From Terasakiella pusilla DSM 6293 (GTDB taxonomy: Bacteria; Pseudomonadota; Alphaproteobacteria; Rhodospirillales; Terasakiellaceae): a DNA stretch of 64,000 bases. Numbering within the stretch: position 1 is the first letter of the stretch; every line of letters begins with the position of its first letter. The stretch covers positions 45,595 through 109,594 of the forward strand of contig NZ_JHYO01000015.1 in NCBI RefSeq assembly GCF_000688235.1, given 5' to 3'. Positions 51,201-58,418 of the stretch are shown here, piece by piece. Below the pieces are notes generated by a model that worked only from the letters and a program-made list of their open reading frames with translations, ran no database searches and was not told the origin of the DNA. The translations under genes were made by a program, and so were the position numbers.

Positions 51201-51727
51201 CAGAACCCGAACCTGCGACCCGATCGCCCCTTGGGGAAGATCATGGTTATCGCTTTAAACGCGGGAACATCATTCACGCCCTCTTGCAAACCCTGCCCGA
51301 CTTGCAAGAAAGCGAGCGCGAGGACGCAGCGCGCACCTATCTGTCCGGCACCAGTCTGGACCTGAGCGACAAGCAGCAGGAAGAGATTTGCGACGAAACC
51401 CTGGGCGTCTTAAAGGATGCGGACTTTGCCGAGGTCTTTGCCCCCGGCTCCCTCGCCGAAGTGCCGATTGTCGGGGTTGTGGAAGGCCGCGTGCTGTCTG
51501 CGCAAGTGGATCGCCTGCTGATCAAAGACGACGAGATCGTGGTGATTGACTATAAAACCAATCGCCCGCCGCCGCGCACGGTCAAAAAAGTGCCGACGCT
51601 CTATATCAACCAGATGCGCTCTTATCGCCAAGCGCTACAGGCGATCTATCCGGACCGCCCCGTGCGCTGCGTGTTGCTTTGGACCGACACGCCCAAGCTG
51701 ATGGAGATACCGGAAGAGTATCTCTAA
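48296..51727 (+). CDS. addA: Double-strand break repair helicase AddA
   Basis: A 1143-residue UvrD-type helicase-nuclease. Walker A is AANAGTGKTKVL (about residues 24-35), DEAQDTNPDQW is motif II, and VRVMTVHGAKGLQAP is motif V; the C-terminal nuclease domain has IVVIDYKTNRPPP. The start ATG overlaps the addB stop (ATGA) and has GGGAGAGG before it. With AddB it resects double-strand ends and loads RecA. It ends 3 bases from the convergent radical-SAM gene. Confidence 0.95.
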   Translation: MTQFLDPNIVQRQASDPKASVWVAANAGTGKTKVLTDRVLSLMVTGTHPQHILCLTFTKAAAAEMANRIADKLGQWSIMEDQSLEDALHDLLTRPASKDEFILARQLFARVLDTPGGLQIQTIHAFCQSLLRRFPLEAELAPHFQVMDERSAAELLKKAQDEILMDARLGRTPELHDALRVVTGHIHETAFPELMGGLASERGRLRRVLDHHGGVRKLVARLADLMGLHPTDTPETIIEKACEQDSFDALGLHVAVEALFEGGKTDKERAQTLATWLNSKKAERISGFEDYSSAFLKKTDKEIKATLYTKGVATSVPAIVDIMQVEAERIYRTHGRIRAAVTLQTTNALLRIGKCLLDAYDKYKRGAALLDYDDLILKTRDLLTHDTVPWVLYKLDGGIEHVLVDEAQDTNPDQWRVIEALTQEFFVGTGTKDEEDVRTIFAVGDVKQSIYSFQGADPTEFERMKNLFASHVPQAQQVWREVPMTVSFRSTRAVLQTVDAIFSDPALAQGVEINDTIRHDAWRAQDGGLVEVWPAIRPSAADPGTAWKPPVERLQVDSPRARLAKLIAKRIHKMILSNETLEAKNRPIQAGDVMVLVRRRSGFVEELVRALKELNVPVAGVDRMVLNEQMAVMDLVALGRFLLQPDDDLQLACVLKGPLLGMTEEDLFDLAHKRKGSLWSALRDRAKSDLRFHQAHNYLADLMGRTDYVRPFELYTYILTALEGRKKLISRLGVEADDPLNEFLDLALQFERSHAPSLEGFLAWLETGETEVKRDLEQADQNAVRVMTVHGAKGLQAPIVFMPDTMQSPSMGPKMFWPRDPDDGEELFLWPPKSEYMEDLSKAEKDRLNRKRDEEYRRLLYVALTRAEDRLYVCGWETKKSPPENCWYNMIKGGLDGVADKLNDPFLDSCEESDEDEILRLTCAQEKLVEPESGPARLELEKLPLPDWAKSRPGQEPTPPRPLAPSRPTEPEPATRSPLGEDHGYRFKRGNIIHALLQTLPDLQESEREDAARTYLSGTSLDLSDKQQEEICDETLGVLKDADFAEVFAPGSLAEVPIVGVVEGRVLSAQVDRLLIKDDEIVVIDYKTNRPPPRTVKKVPTLYINQMRSYRQALQAIYPDRPVRCVLLWTDTPKLMEIPEEYL

Positions 51728-51730
51728 CCC

Positions 51731-52609
51731 TTAAAGGCGGCGCATAAAGCGGGGGCGAATGGCATTTTCCCCACGGATTGCGCCTTGAACTTCTGCGACC
51801 AGACGGGCCTGATCCTTGGGCAAATTGCCCGCCAACGCCAAGGCATTGGACGCATGGTTGGACCGGAAGATGACAGGTGCAGGCGGTTTGATGTTGACCA
51901 GCAGACGTTCCAGCTCCTTCAGGATCGCAAGGTCGCTTTGCGCCTCAAACGGCTCGCCAAACTTGGTCATAAACTCGTCATAGGCGATCTCTTCCAAATA
52001 AAGCTGAAGGGTGGAGAGATAATTAACAGGCGCTTGGGACAACAGCTCGACCGTGCCGTCGATATGATCTTCCCAATATTTTTGCCCGCCTAAGCCCAAG
52101 ATGACGGTTGCGGAGATTTTCAACCCCGCCTCACGCGCCTTTAGCAACGCATCCGCGATCCCTTTCTGGCTGGCGCCTTTGGTGATTTTCTTCAACATCA
52201 CAGGGGCACCGGACTCGATACCCACATAAAACAACGGCATCTTGCGCGCTGCCAATTCTTCCAGCTCCGCCGGGGTTTTCTTTAAGATATTGCCCGGCGT
52301 GGCATAAGCCGATACGCGATTGAGGTTAGGGAAACAGGCGTGCAGCTTATCCAAAATCGCACGCAAACTGTCCATCGGCAGGGTCAGCGCATCCCCGTCC
52401 GCCAAAAACACCCGATGCGCCTCCGGCCACACACGCGCCGCCTGTTCAATATCGGCAAACACGTCTTCCAGCGGACGGGCGCGATAGTCCTTCGTCTTAT
52501 ACATGGAGCAAAAGGAACACTGATTAAACGAACACCCCAACGTCGCCTGAATAATCAAATTATTCCCCTCAGACGGCGGGCGATACAGCGGCATGTCGTA
52601 GTTTAGCAT
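51731..52609 (-). CDS. Radical SAM protein
   Basis: A 292-residue protein starting MLNYDMPLYRPPSEGNN. The cluster motif is GCSFNQCSFCSMYK, a CX4CX2C spacing known in one radical-SAM subgroup, followed by FLADGDAL and VGIESGAP. The family is uncharacterised. The first seven codons are repeated at 54785-54805 beside a decayed gene fragment, so this locus has been rearranged. The protein is complete here. Confidence 0.88.
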   Translation of the reverse strand: MLNYDMPLYRPPSEGNNLIIQATLGCSFNQCSFCSMYKTKDYRARPLEDVFADIEQAARVWPEAHRVFLADGDALTLPMDSLRAILDKLHACFPNLNRVSAYATPGNILKKTPAELEELAARKMPLFYVGIESGAPVMLKKITKGASQKGIADALLKAREAGLKISATVILGLGGQKYWEDHIDGTVELLSQAPVNYLSTLQLYLEEIAYDEFMTKFGEPFEAQSDLAILKELERLLVNIKPPAPVIFRSNHASNALALAGNLPKDQARLVAEVQGAIRGENAIRPRFMRRL

Positions 52610-52610
52610 T
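52590..52610. repeat. 21-bp direct repeat, copy 1
   Basis: The start-codon region of the radical-SAM gene; the same 21 bases occur at 54785-54805. The copies bracket the AT-rich accessory genes. Confidence 0.85.
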
Positions 52611-52647
52611 TGTGAAGCCTGCAAAAGAAAGGCGATGAATAACAAAT

Positions 52648-53280
52648 TTACAAAAAACGCTCAAGTGCCATGAGGCCAAAGATAATGAAATTGGTCAAGA
52701 AATGTATGACTATCACGAAGTGAAGCGATTTGGATTTCTGATAAAGGAAAAAGAATAAAAGCCCCCAAAGGAAGGTTTCAATAAGCGCAGTGATACCTTG
52801 AGGGGCGTGGATTAAAGCAAAAAGAATGGATGTAATGAGATATCGTGACGGGAGATTGAAGCTTTTCCCTTTTAGGACTTCATTAAGTTTATATCGGAAT
52901 AGAAATTCCTCTGTAATTGCAACAAGGAGCAACCCAATCGTCATATCGAAAACCAAAAGATAAACGTTTTTGATGGGGGGGTAAGTTTTTGGTTCTGGGA
53001 AATAATCATTTACATCATGTATGAACTCAAATGAGATCAGCATTTGGTGCAAAAATATAAATGCAATTAACGCAACCGGAAAGGCGAGCCACATATGAAA
53101 TAATGGCCAATTGGGTTTAGATAGAAGTACAGACCGTTCCCGCCAAATGAAAATTAACATCACGATGCGGATTAGGTAATCGGCCAGATATATGGCATCC
53201 CCAGTAATTGGAAACTTGATCCATCCTATATAAAACAGCATCAATAATATGAATGCTGAAATGTTATCTGTAATTGCCAT
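52648..53280 (-). CDS. CPBP-family intramembrane glutamic endopeptidase
   Basis: A 210-residue membrane protein with six or so helices. The CPBP (Abi) motifs are seen: EEFLFR (Glu124, Glu125, Arg129), His158 in FALIHAP and His193 in VIVIHFLTN. CPBP proteins include CAAX-type proteases and bacteriocin-immunity proteins. The gene is clearly AT-rich next to its core neighbours. A fragment of a more GC-rich homologue lies at 54837-54922, so this copy may be an acquired replacement. It sits 38 bases upstream of the radical-SAM gene. Confidence 0.85.
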   Translation of the reverse strand: MAITDNISAFILLMLFYIGWIKFPITGDAIYLADYLIRIVMLIFIWRERSVLLSKPNWPLFHMWLAFPVALIAFIFLHQMLISFEFIHDVNDYFPEPKTYPPIKNVYLLVFDMTIGLLLVAITEEFLFRYKLNEVLKGKSFNLPSRYLITSILFALIHAPQGITALIETFLWGLLFFFLYQKSKSLHFVIVIHFLTNFIIFGLMALERFL

Positions 53281-53296
53281 ATCTTTCTATCCTTAC

Positions 53297-53324
53297 TCCC
53301 CTTCCCAATATTATGGGAAGGGGA
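53297..53324. other. Stem-loop between the peptidoglycan-binding-like gene and the CPBP gene
   Basis: Perfect arms TCCCCTTCCC and GGGAAGGGGA around an 8-nt AT loop. It has no T run on the minus strand. The stem ends a few bases before the CPBP ribosome site and could modulate read-through or translation. Confidence 0.7.
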
Positions 53325-53345
53325 ATTATTGTCACCTATTTATAG

Positions 53346-54539
53346 TTATCCACGGGGTGGGTTAATGATTGGTCCATCAGGAATACGCTCTGGTGAGAAC
53401 AGGCTTGAGAGCCAATTAAGGAAATCTTCCCACAAGCTTGTATCGTCTTCGCGGTTCATTTCATCATCCAACCATTCATCTTCGTCTTGGTCATCAGGTG
53501 CGGATGCTCCTTTTGCTTTGGCATACTGTTTCGCAAGATTTTTGATCTTTCCTTGCATTGCTTTTGCTGTTTCTCCATCTGGCTTTAAAATCCCATCGAC
53601 CTTCAGGCCGTTAGCCACCTGAAAACGTTTGATGGAAGTATCCAATGCCTGTGGATCGTTATCAGGTGTGTTGGGATCAGCATGACCGAATAATGTGAGC
53701 ATTTTCTTCACTTTTCTCAGGTCGTCAGGTTTGTTTTCTTCAGTACTACCTACACTGCTCTCAAAACTGAACAGGTCTTTGATTTTTCCTTTCCCTGTTG
53801 TTTCTTGGTTTATGGAAAGCTCTGGAGTATTATTTTGGTTGCTTGCATTCAGTTCACCGTCGGGATCAAAAGGCTCTACCTGATCTGGCGATATGGCTGT
53901 AACTGGTTGTACCATCTTTCCTGTTTCGTCATATTGAAGCGTCCCTGAGAACGCTCTTTCAAACTGTTTAGTTACATGGTCACGAAGGCGTGTGTCATGC
54001 TGATCGCCATAGCGTTTATCCGTCATCATGGACTGGATACGTTGTTGCACGCTTTTGCCTTTTGGAATGATTGCGGTCTTAGGTTTCTGGTTTTGAAGCT
54101 TCGCGACTTTTTCCCATTGTTTTGCCGTTGGCATTTTACCTTTCACTGGTTTAGCCAATGGATCAGGTAATCCGGTTAAAGGGTCAACCTTTGTTTTTGG
54201 TTTAGGTGTCACTTTCTTTGCGGTTTCTATAAGGTCAGTATTTGTGACCCCTTTGTTGGCCAGTGTTTGTCCCAGTGTGGTCGCTGTTGGGCCACTGGGT
54301 TTCATGACACCATCAACCTTAAGGCCATTCTCCTGCTGAAAGCTCTTCAAGCCATCAATCATCTGATTATCAGGAATATCGGTAATGCCGAAAGAAGGGA
54401 TTTCGTAATTTCCAACCGCATTCAGGGCGGATTTAGTCTTCACGACATCATCAGGATTAATATTGGTGGAAGAACTTACGGTGCTTCCCACATCAAATAA
54501 GTTACCAAAACTGCTGGCAGCGCCAGATAACCAATTCAT
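53346..54539 (-). CDS. Two-repeat peptidoglycan-binding-like protein, unknown role
   Basis: A 397-residue hydrophilic protein with GGAGGAAC before the ATG. Two repeats of a peptidoglycan-binding-like unit share GLKVDG(V/I)(M/L)KP-G-TA (about residues 66-92 and 303-335). The middle is a Lys/Pro/Thr-rich linker; the end is very acidic (DDQDEDEWLDDEMNREDD). There is no signal peptide or membrane helix, so export would need a non-Sec route or the protein stays inside. It is followed by the CPBP gene on the same strand. The family is unknown to me. Confidence 0.75.
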   Translation of the reverse strand: MNWLSGAASSFGNLFDVGSTVSSSTNINPDDVVKTKSALNAVGNYEIPSFGITDIPDNQMIDGLKSFQQENGLKVDGVMKPSGPTATTLGQTLANKGVTNTDLIETAKKVTPKPKTKVDPLTGLPDPLAKPVKGKMPTAKQWEKVAKLQNQKPKTAIIPKGKSVQQRIQSMMTDKRYGDQHDTRLRDHVTKQFERAFSGTLQYDETGKMVQPVTAISPDQVEPFDPDGELNASNQNNTPELSINQETTGKGKIKDLFSFESSVGSTEENKPDDLRKVKKMLTLFGHADPNTPDNDPQALDTSIKRFQVANGLKVDGILKPDGETAKAMQGKIKNLAKQYAKAKGASAPDDQDEDEWLDDEMNREDDTSLWEDFLNWLSSLFSPERIPDGPIINPPRG

Positions 54540-54560
54540 GGGTTCCTCCAAAATTTAGAC

Positions 54561-54600
54561 ATAAAAAAAACCGCGCTTCCGAAAAATCGGAGCACGGCTT
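54561..54600 (-). terminator. Terminator-like hairpin in the leader of the peptidoglycan-binding-like gene
   Basis: Imperfect stem (CCGCGCTTCCGA with TCGGAGCACGG) and, on the minus strand, eight T residues after it. It ends 21 bases before the start codon, so it terminates or attenuates transcription entering this gene. Confidence 0.7.
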
Positions 54601-54611
54601 GCTCAAAAGAA

Positions 54612-54649
54612 AACAGGAGAAGGGACCAGTTGGTCGCACTTCTCCTGTT
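54612..54649 (-). terminator. Second hairpin upstream, 11-bp perfect stem
   Basis: AACAGGAGAAG (54612-54622) pairs with CTTCTCCTGTT (54639-54649); the loop contains a nested GACCA/TGGTC palindrome. On the minus strand it is followed by TTCTTTT, another terminator-like tail. Together with the hairpin at 54561-54600 it forms a tandem pair. Confidence 0.7.
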
Positions 54650-54784
54650 GACTAAAACTATGGTTACTTCATTTCTTGAACAGAGTTAATCAAAAAGAAC
54701 AAATAAAGAACATATGATTCCATGAAAAAGTAATAAGTTCAATTATAGAATTGAATTTAAACAACTTTTTTAGGTCGACATATA

Positions 54785-54805
54785 GGCATGTCGTAGTTTA
54801 GCATT
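54785..54805. repeat. 21-bp direct repeat, copy 2 (radical-SAM 5' remnant)
   Basis: Identical to 52590-52610. On the minus strand it reads MLNYDMP, the first residues of the radical-SAM protein, then diverges. It lies just downstream of the CPBP remnant in the same order as the intact gene pair. Confidence 0.85.
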
Positions 54806-54836
54806 GGGTCATCCTAAAAATTTTAAGCTTCTGATA

Positions 54837-54922
54837 TCAATTCCACGCCGGAGACTCAAGCGCCATCAGCCCGAAGAGAATAAAGTTGGTGATGAAATGA
54901 AGGACGATCACAACACGCTATG
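54837..54922 (-). pseudogene. Remnant of the C-terminus of a CPBP-family protease gene
   Basis: On the minus strand the frame reads RVVIVLHFITNFILFGLMAL then ESPAWN and a stop. This matches the intact CPBP protein's VIVIHFLTNFIIFGLMALE (residues 189-207) at most positions, but with different, GC-richer codons. An in-frame TAG lies just upstream and no further homology is seen, so only the last 25 codons survive. It is followed by the radical-SAM remnant, reproducing the intact gene order. Confidence 0.8.
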
Positions 54923-55087
54923 ACAAAAAAACAGAGAACTTTCTGGTGCCGATTAAACTGGCATCTTTTAGACCTTTGAATATTCTGCTGAGGACTATGG
55001 CAGGTTTGGGGGGATTTTTTCAAGTGATGTAAATTTATGGCCTCACTGTCCGGCAAAACAGCGGACTTGACAGTTCGGTGTTCTTTT

Positions 55088-55111
55088 TATAGAACGTTCT
55101 ATATATAGAAC
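55088..55111. promoter_or_regulatory. Palindromic operator upstream of the xre-cupin gene
   Basis: TATAGAACGTTCTATA (55088-55103) is a perfect 16-bp palindrome, followed at once by another TATAGAAC half site. It lies 23-46 bases before the start codon of the regulator and probably serves autoregulation. Confidence 0.65.
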
Positions 55112-55133
55112 ATTTTATGAGCAAGGATCGGGT

Positions 55134-55664
55134 ATGGATAAGCCGGGTGTCAATACATTGGGGCGGCATTTACAGAAGTTGCGCCAGAAAAGCGGGCTGT
55201 CTCTGTCTCAATTGGCAGCTCAGGCCGGGATTGCAAAATCCAATTTGTCGCGCATTGAGCAAGGCAATGGCAACCCGACGCTGGACACCATCTGGCGTCT
55301 TGCGATCCAGTTGAAAGTGCCGTTCAGCACTTTGATTGCGCCGGTCAGTGGTCCAATCAATGATCGTGATGTGGAATTGCGCTTGATTGATCAGGGGATG
55401 GATGATCCGGCGGTGGATGTCTATTGGATGTCTTGCGCGCCCCATACTCAACGCGAAGCCGAGGGTCATTCCGTCGGCACGATCGAGGCGATTACCGTGA
55501 TCAGCGGGGAGTTGGAAGTCGGGCCGCAGGATAACCTGAAACACCTGCGCGCGGGTGAAACACATCTCTTTCATGCCGACCAACCCCATGTCTATCGGGC
55601 TGGTGACAGTTGGGCGAGTGTCATGGTCACCATTGTATATGCGAAAGGAGGGGCAACAGAATGA
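55134..55664 (+). CDS. XRE-family regulator with C-terminal cupin domain
   Basis: A 176-residue regulator. The N-terminal HTH_3 (residues about 9-63: LSLSQLAAQAGIAKSNLSRIEQGNGNPTLDTIWRLA) binds DNA; the cupin_2 domain (about 100-172: VISGELEVGPQDNLKHLRAGETHLFHADQPHVYRAG) binds a small effector. Its stop overlaps azlC by 4 nt, so it very likely controls the azlCD amino-acid exporter in response to an amino acid or derivative. Confidence 0.9.
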   Translation: MDKPGVNTLGRHLQKLRQKSGLSLSQLAAQAGIAKSNLSRIEQGNGNPTLDTIWRLAIQLKVPFSTLIAPVSGPINDRDVELRLIDQGMDDPAVDVYWMSCAPHTQREAEGHSVGTIEAITVISGELEVGPQDNLKHLRAGETHLFHADQPHVYRAGDSWASVMVTIVYAKGGATE

Positions 55665-56392
55665 GCACGGAAAAAGTGATGAGCCGTCCAGCCCCCTTTG
55701 TAGCGGGACTGCAAGATGGCATTCCTCTGTTGGGGGGCTATATCCCCGTTGCCATCTCGTTTGGGCTGGTATCGTTGCAATCGGGTTTTGGGGTCTGGGA
55801 AACGATTTTAATCTCCACCTTGGTTTATGCCGGGGCGTCACAGTTTTTGTTTGTGGCGATGGTGGCGGCAGGCGCGCCCTTGTGGTTGGTGATCGTCATG
55901 ACCCTGTTGATCAATGCGCGTCATCTGGTCTATGCACCTAATATCGCCGCTTATTTGCCGCCTAGCCGTTGGTGGCCGGCTATGATGCATGGATTGACCG
56001 ACCAAATCTTTGCGCTTGCCCTCGTTCGCTTGCCCAAGATGGCGGAGGAAGCACGGTTGGGCTGGTACGCCGGTGTCAGTTTGTTGGCATGGTTTAGTTG
56101 GATTTTCGGAACCGCCCTAGGCGCGATTGCGGGCGAAGAATTGACCACGCGCTGGCCCTTTTTGGGTGAGGTGATGCCCTTTGCGTTGCCTGCGCTGTTT
56201 CTGGTTTTGCTGGCACCGCGCTTTAATTCACGGCTCTGGACCTTAGTGCTGGCTGTTACCATCGGCATGGCCTTTACCTTAAAGCTGTTGGGGCTACCCA
56301 ATGCAGCGATCCCGCTGGCCGCTGTCAGCGGCGCGGTTCTCTATCATTTGATGAAAGGCATTTGGGGCCAAGGGAGTAAAAACGATGGGTAA
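55661..56392 (+). CDS. azlC: Branched-chain amino acid exporter subunit AzlC
   Basis: A 243-residue membrane protein with about five to six helices. The GIPLLGGYIPVAISFGL N-terminus and the INARHLVYAPNIAAYLP motif are characteristic of AzlC/YgaZ, which with AzlD/YgaH exports branched-chain amino acids. I chose MSTEKV with AAAGGAGGGG upstream; a longer frame would lie inside the regulator. It overlaps both neighbours. Confidence 0.92.
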   Translation: MSTEKVMSRPAPFVAGLQDGIPLLGGYIPVAISFGLVSLQSGFGVWETILISTLVYAGASQFLFVAMVAAGAPLWLVIVMTLLINARHLVYAPNIAAYLPPSRWWPAMMHGLTDQIFALALVRLPKMAEEARLGWYAGVSLLAWFSWIFGTALGAIAGEELTTRWPFLGEVMPFALPALFLVLLAPRFNSRLWTLVLAVTIGMAFTLKLLGLPNAAIPLAAVSGAVLYHLMKGIWGQGSKNDG

Positions 56393-56720
56393 TGACATCT
56401 GGATGGTTTTGGTAATCTGTGCGCTGGGCACGTTTTTGATGCGCCTTGTGCCACTGCTGTGGATGCAGCGCCATTTGGCACGGCGCAAGGCCGAAGAAGC
56501 GATCGAGGAAATGCCGACATGGCTAAGCGTCCTTGGCCCTTTGATGATTGCCGGGATGTTTGGGGTATCGTTGATCCCGTCCCACCCCAGCCCGACCACA
56601 TGGATTGCGACTCTATTGGGCGTGGCTGCGACCTACGTCGTTTGGCGCTTCACCCAATCACTCGGCTGGCCCGTCTTTGCGGGTGTCTTGGTGTTTGGCG
56701 CGGTGGTGCTGTTGGGGTAA
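56385..56720 (+). CDS. azlD: Branched-chain amino acid exporter subunit AzlD
   Basis: A 111-residue membrane protein with four hydrophobic segments, overlapping azlC by 8 nt. Size, position and the motif ALGTFLMRLVPLLWMQRH match AzlD. It completes the exporter. It ends 2 bases before the convergent antitoxin gene. Confidence 0.9.
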   Translation: MGNDIWMVLVICALGTFLMRLVPLLWMQRHLARRKAEEAIEEMPTWLSVLGPLMIAGMFGVSLIPSHPSPTTWIATLLGVAATYVVWRFTQSLGWPVFAGVLVFGAVVLLG

Positions 56721-56721
56721 G

Positions 56722-57042
56722 TTATACCAGCACCTCGAGCCCTTTACGGTTTACCACATCAAGGAGTTTGGCAGCCGGCCCACTGGGTTTCTTGGGTTTC
56801 TGTGCTTCCCATGAAGCAACAGTCTTAATGGACACATTCATATATCGTGCAAAAACGCCCTGGCTGACGCCTTCTTTTTCTCGGATGGCTTTGACTTGCT
56901 CAGCGGTAAATTCGGGTATTGGCTCCAGACAGGAGTCGTCAAACTTTTTGAGCGTCGCTTTGTTTATAACGCCCGACTTGTGCAAACCTTCTACAGTTTC
57001 ATGCAGGGCGGCTAGGGCGTCTGATTTGTATTTTCTGGTCAT
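56722..57042 (-). CDS. HigA/NadS-type antitoxin with HTH domain
   Basis: A 106-residue protein. Its C-terminal XRE-type HTH (about residues 47-85: TAEQVKAIREKEGVSQGVFARYMNVSIKTVASWEAQ) is the pattern of the HigA2/NadS antitoxins that follow RelE-like toxins. It overlaps the toxin gene by 4 nt, with toxin first. It should neutralise the toxin and repress the shared promoter through the palindrome upstream. Confidence 0.88.
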   Translation of the reverse strand: MTRKYKSDALAALHETVEGLHKSGVINKATLKKFDDSCLEPIPEFTAEQVKAIREKEGVSQGVFARYMNVSIKTVASWEAQKPKKPSGPAAKLLDVVNRKGLEVLV

Positions 57043-57413
57043 AGTTCATTTTCCACTTCGATTAGTTCGCCGTCTTTTAGCAATTTTTCGATACTTTTAT
57101 CGTCCATGGACAGATAGATTTCTGCAAGGTTTTTGTATTCGGTCACTTCCGTTTGAGTAAGGTTATCAATGGCGTTCTTTTCAAAAGCATAGATAAAAAA
57201 TGCTTTATCGCATTTGATAAACGCGATGATAGTACGATGTCCTTTCGCTTTCCCTCTTCCTGGTTTTGGGATTTGTTGCTTAATTAAACCATCATCATAA
57301 TCACAATAGATCAAACCATTGTTGGCATCTTTGACGGCATTAATCAGTTGGTCATTGTGAATGTTTTGTTTGCGAGTATATTTTTTAAACCACTTTGACT
57401 TAAAGATGCGCAA
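57039..57413 (-). CDS. RelE-like toxin of type II TA system (PF06296 type)
   Basis: A 124-residue basic protein with the RelE-like pattern of the PF06296 group (KWFKKYTRKQNIHNDQLINAVKDANNGLIYCDYDDGLIKQQIPKPGRGKAKGHRTIIAF and FIYAFEKNAIDNL). Such toxins cleave mRNA at the ribosome. It starts at TTG, with AGGAG about 7 nt upstream, which may keep its level low. The gene is AT-rich against its neighbours, as often for mobile TA modules. Confidence 0.88.
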   Translation of the reverse strand: MRIFKSKWFKKYTRKQNIHNDQLINAVKDANNGLIYCDYDDGLIKQQIPKPGRGKAKGHRTIIAFIKCDKAFFIYAFEKNAIDNLTQTEVTEYKNLAEIYLSMDDKSIEKLLKDGELIEVENEL

Positions 57414-57430
57414 CCTTAGCTCCTGTCTGA

Positions 57431-57459
57431 ATTATACTACTCGGCAGTATGTTTTGCAA
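57431..57459 (-). promoter_or_regulatory. Promoter-operator of the toxin-antitoxin operon
   Basis: On the minus strand TTGCAA (57454-57459) and a perfect TATAAT (57431-57436) are 17 bases apart. An inverted repeat ATACT-N7-AGTAT (57434-57450) lies between and over the -10, a good site for antitoxin repression. Transcription would start about 10 bases before the toxin TTG. Confidence 0.75.
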
Positions 57460-57561
57460 TGGGCATATTTGAAAGGGGGCGCTGAAATTAACTCTAAATT
57501 TGATCACGTGTAAATATATTAATATTATCATCTATTAATTGATTTTTGCCGTAAAAACAAT

Positions 57562-57599
57562 AAAGGCCGCGCGAAGTTTATCCCTCGCGCGGCCTTTTG
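57562..57599. terminator. Terminator of the pot operon
   Basis: Perfect 13-bp arms AAAGGCCGCGCGA (57562-57574) and TCGCGCGGCCTTT (57585-57597) with A/T flanks, 19 bases after the potC stop on the minus strand. Confidence 0.88.
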
Positions 57600-57617
57600 T
57601 TTTGAGCTTTGTGTAGT

Positions 57618-58418
57618 CTATCGTTTTTCCTGCCGGATCAAGCGGCTGACGACGAAGACGCAGATGATGACCAGCAGCAACAGGATGGTTGCCAGGGCGT
57701 TGATCTGCGGGTTGACGCCCAGACGTACGGAGGAAAAGACCACCATGGGCAGAGTGGTTGAACCCGGACCGGAGGTGAAGCTGGCGATAACCAGATCATC
57801 CATAGACAGAGTAAAGGCCAGTAACCAGCTTGATAGCAGGGCGGGAAACATTAACGGTAACGTCACCAGCATAAAGACTTTGAGCGGGCGCGCCCCAAGG
57901 TCCAAGGCGGCTTCTTCCAGTGATCGATCAATGGTTTTTAAGCGCGATTGAATAACCACAACCACATAGGCCACGGAAAAAGTAATATGGGCGATGGAGA
58001 TGGTCGTCAGGTCGCGTTTTTCCGGCCAGCCGATCAATTGTTCCATGGCGACAAACAGCATCAGCATGGTCAGGCCCAACAAAACTTCCGGCATGACAAG
58101 CGGCGCTGCAAGGACGCCTTGCAACATACTTTTGCCACGAAAGCGCCCAAAGCGCACAATCGCGATGGAAGCCAGCGTGCCCAGAACCACGGCAAAGGTG
58201 GCGGAGATCGCTGCGACTTTTAAGCTTTGATAAGCCGCGCCCAAAAGCTGTTCGTTGCGAAACAACTCGCCATACCATTTGGTGGAAAACCCACCCCAAA
58301 CCGTGACCAGCTTTGACTCGTTGAAGGAATAGACAACAACCGCCAAGATCGGCAGATACAAGAACGCATAGGCAAACGCCATGGCGCTGAAAACGAAACC
58401 GGGTGTACGCAGTCTCAT
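57618..58418 (-). CDS. Polyamine ABC transporter permease (PotC/PotI type)
   Basis: A 266-residue permease with about six helices and the EAA-loop motif (LEEAALDLGARPLKVFMLVTLPLM). The start MRLRTPGFV overlaps the stop of the potB-like gene by 4 nt. It forms the channel with the PotB/PotH partner for putrescine or spermidine import. Last gene of the operon; a terminator follows. Confidence 0.9.
   Translation of the reverse strand: MRLRTPGFVFSAMAFAYAFLYLPILAVVVYSFNESKLVTVWGGFSTKWYGELFRNEQLLGAAYQSLKVAAISATFAVVLGTLASIAIVRFGRFRGKSMLQGVLAAPLVMPEVLLGLTMLMLFVAMEQLIGWPEKRDLTTISIAHITFSVAYVVVVIQSRLKTIDRSLEEAALDLGARPLKVFMLVTLPLMFPALLSSWLLAFTLSMDDLVIASFTSGPGSTTLPMVVFSSVRLGVNPQINALATILLLLVIICVFVVSRLIRQEKR

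Larger units (their letters stand above)
54540..55133. other. Long intergenic region with hairpins, repeat copy 2, gene remnant and operator
   Basis: About 594 bases. It holds two tandem hairpins before the peptidoglycan-binding-like gene, an AT-rich stretch (54650-54780), the second 21-bp repeat, a CPBP pseudogene fragment, and a 16-bp palindrome upstream of the xre-cupin gene. No intact gene is seen. Confidence 0.6.
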
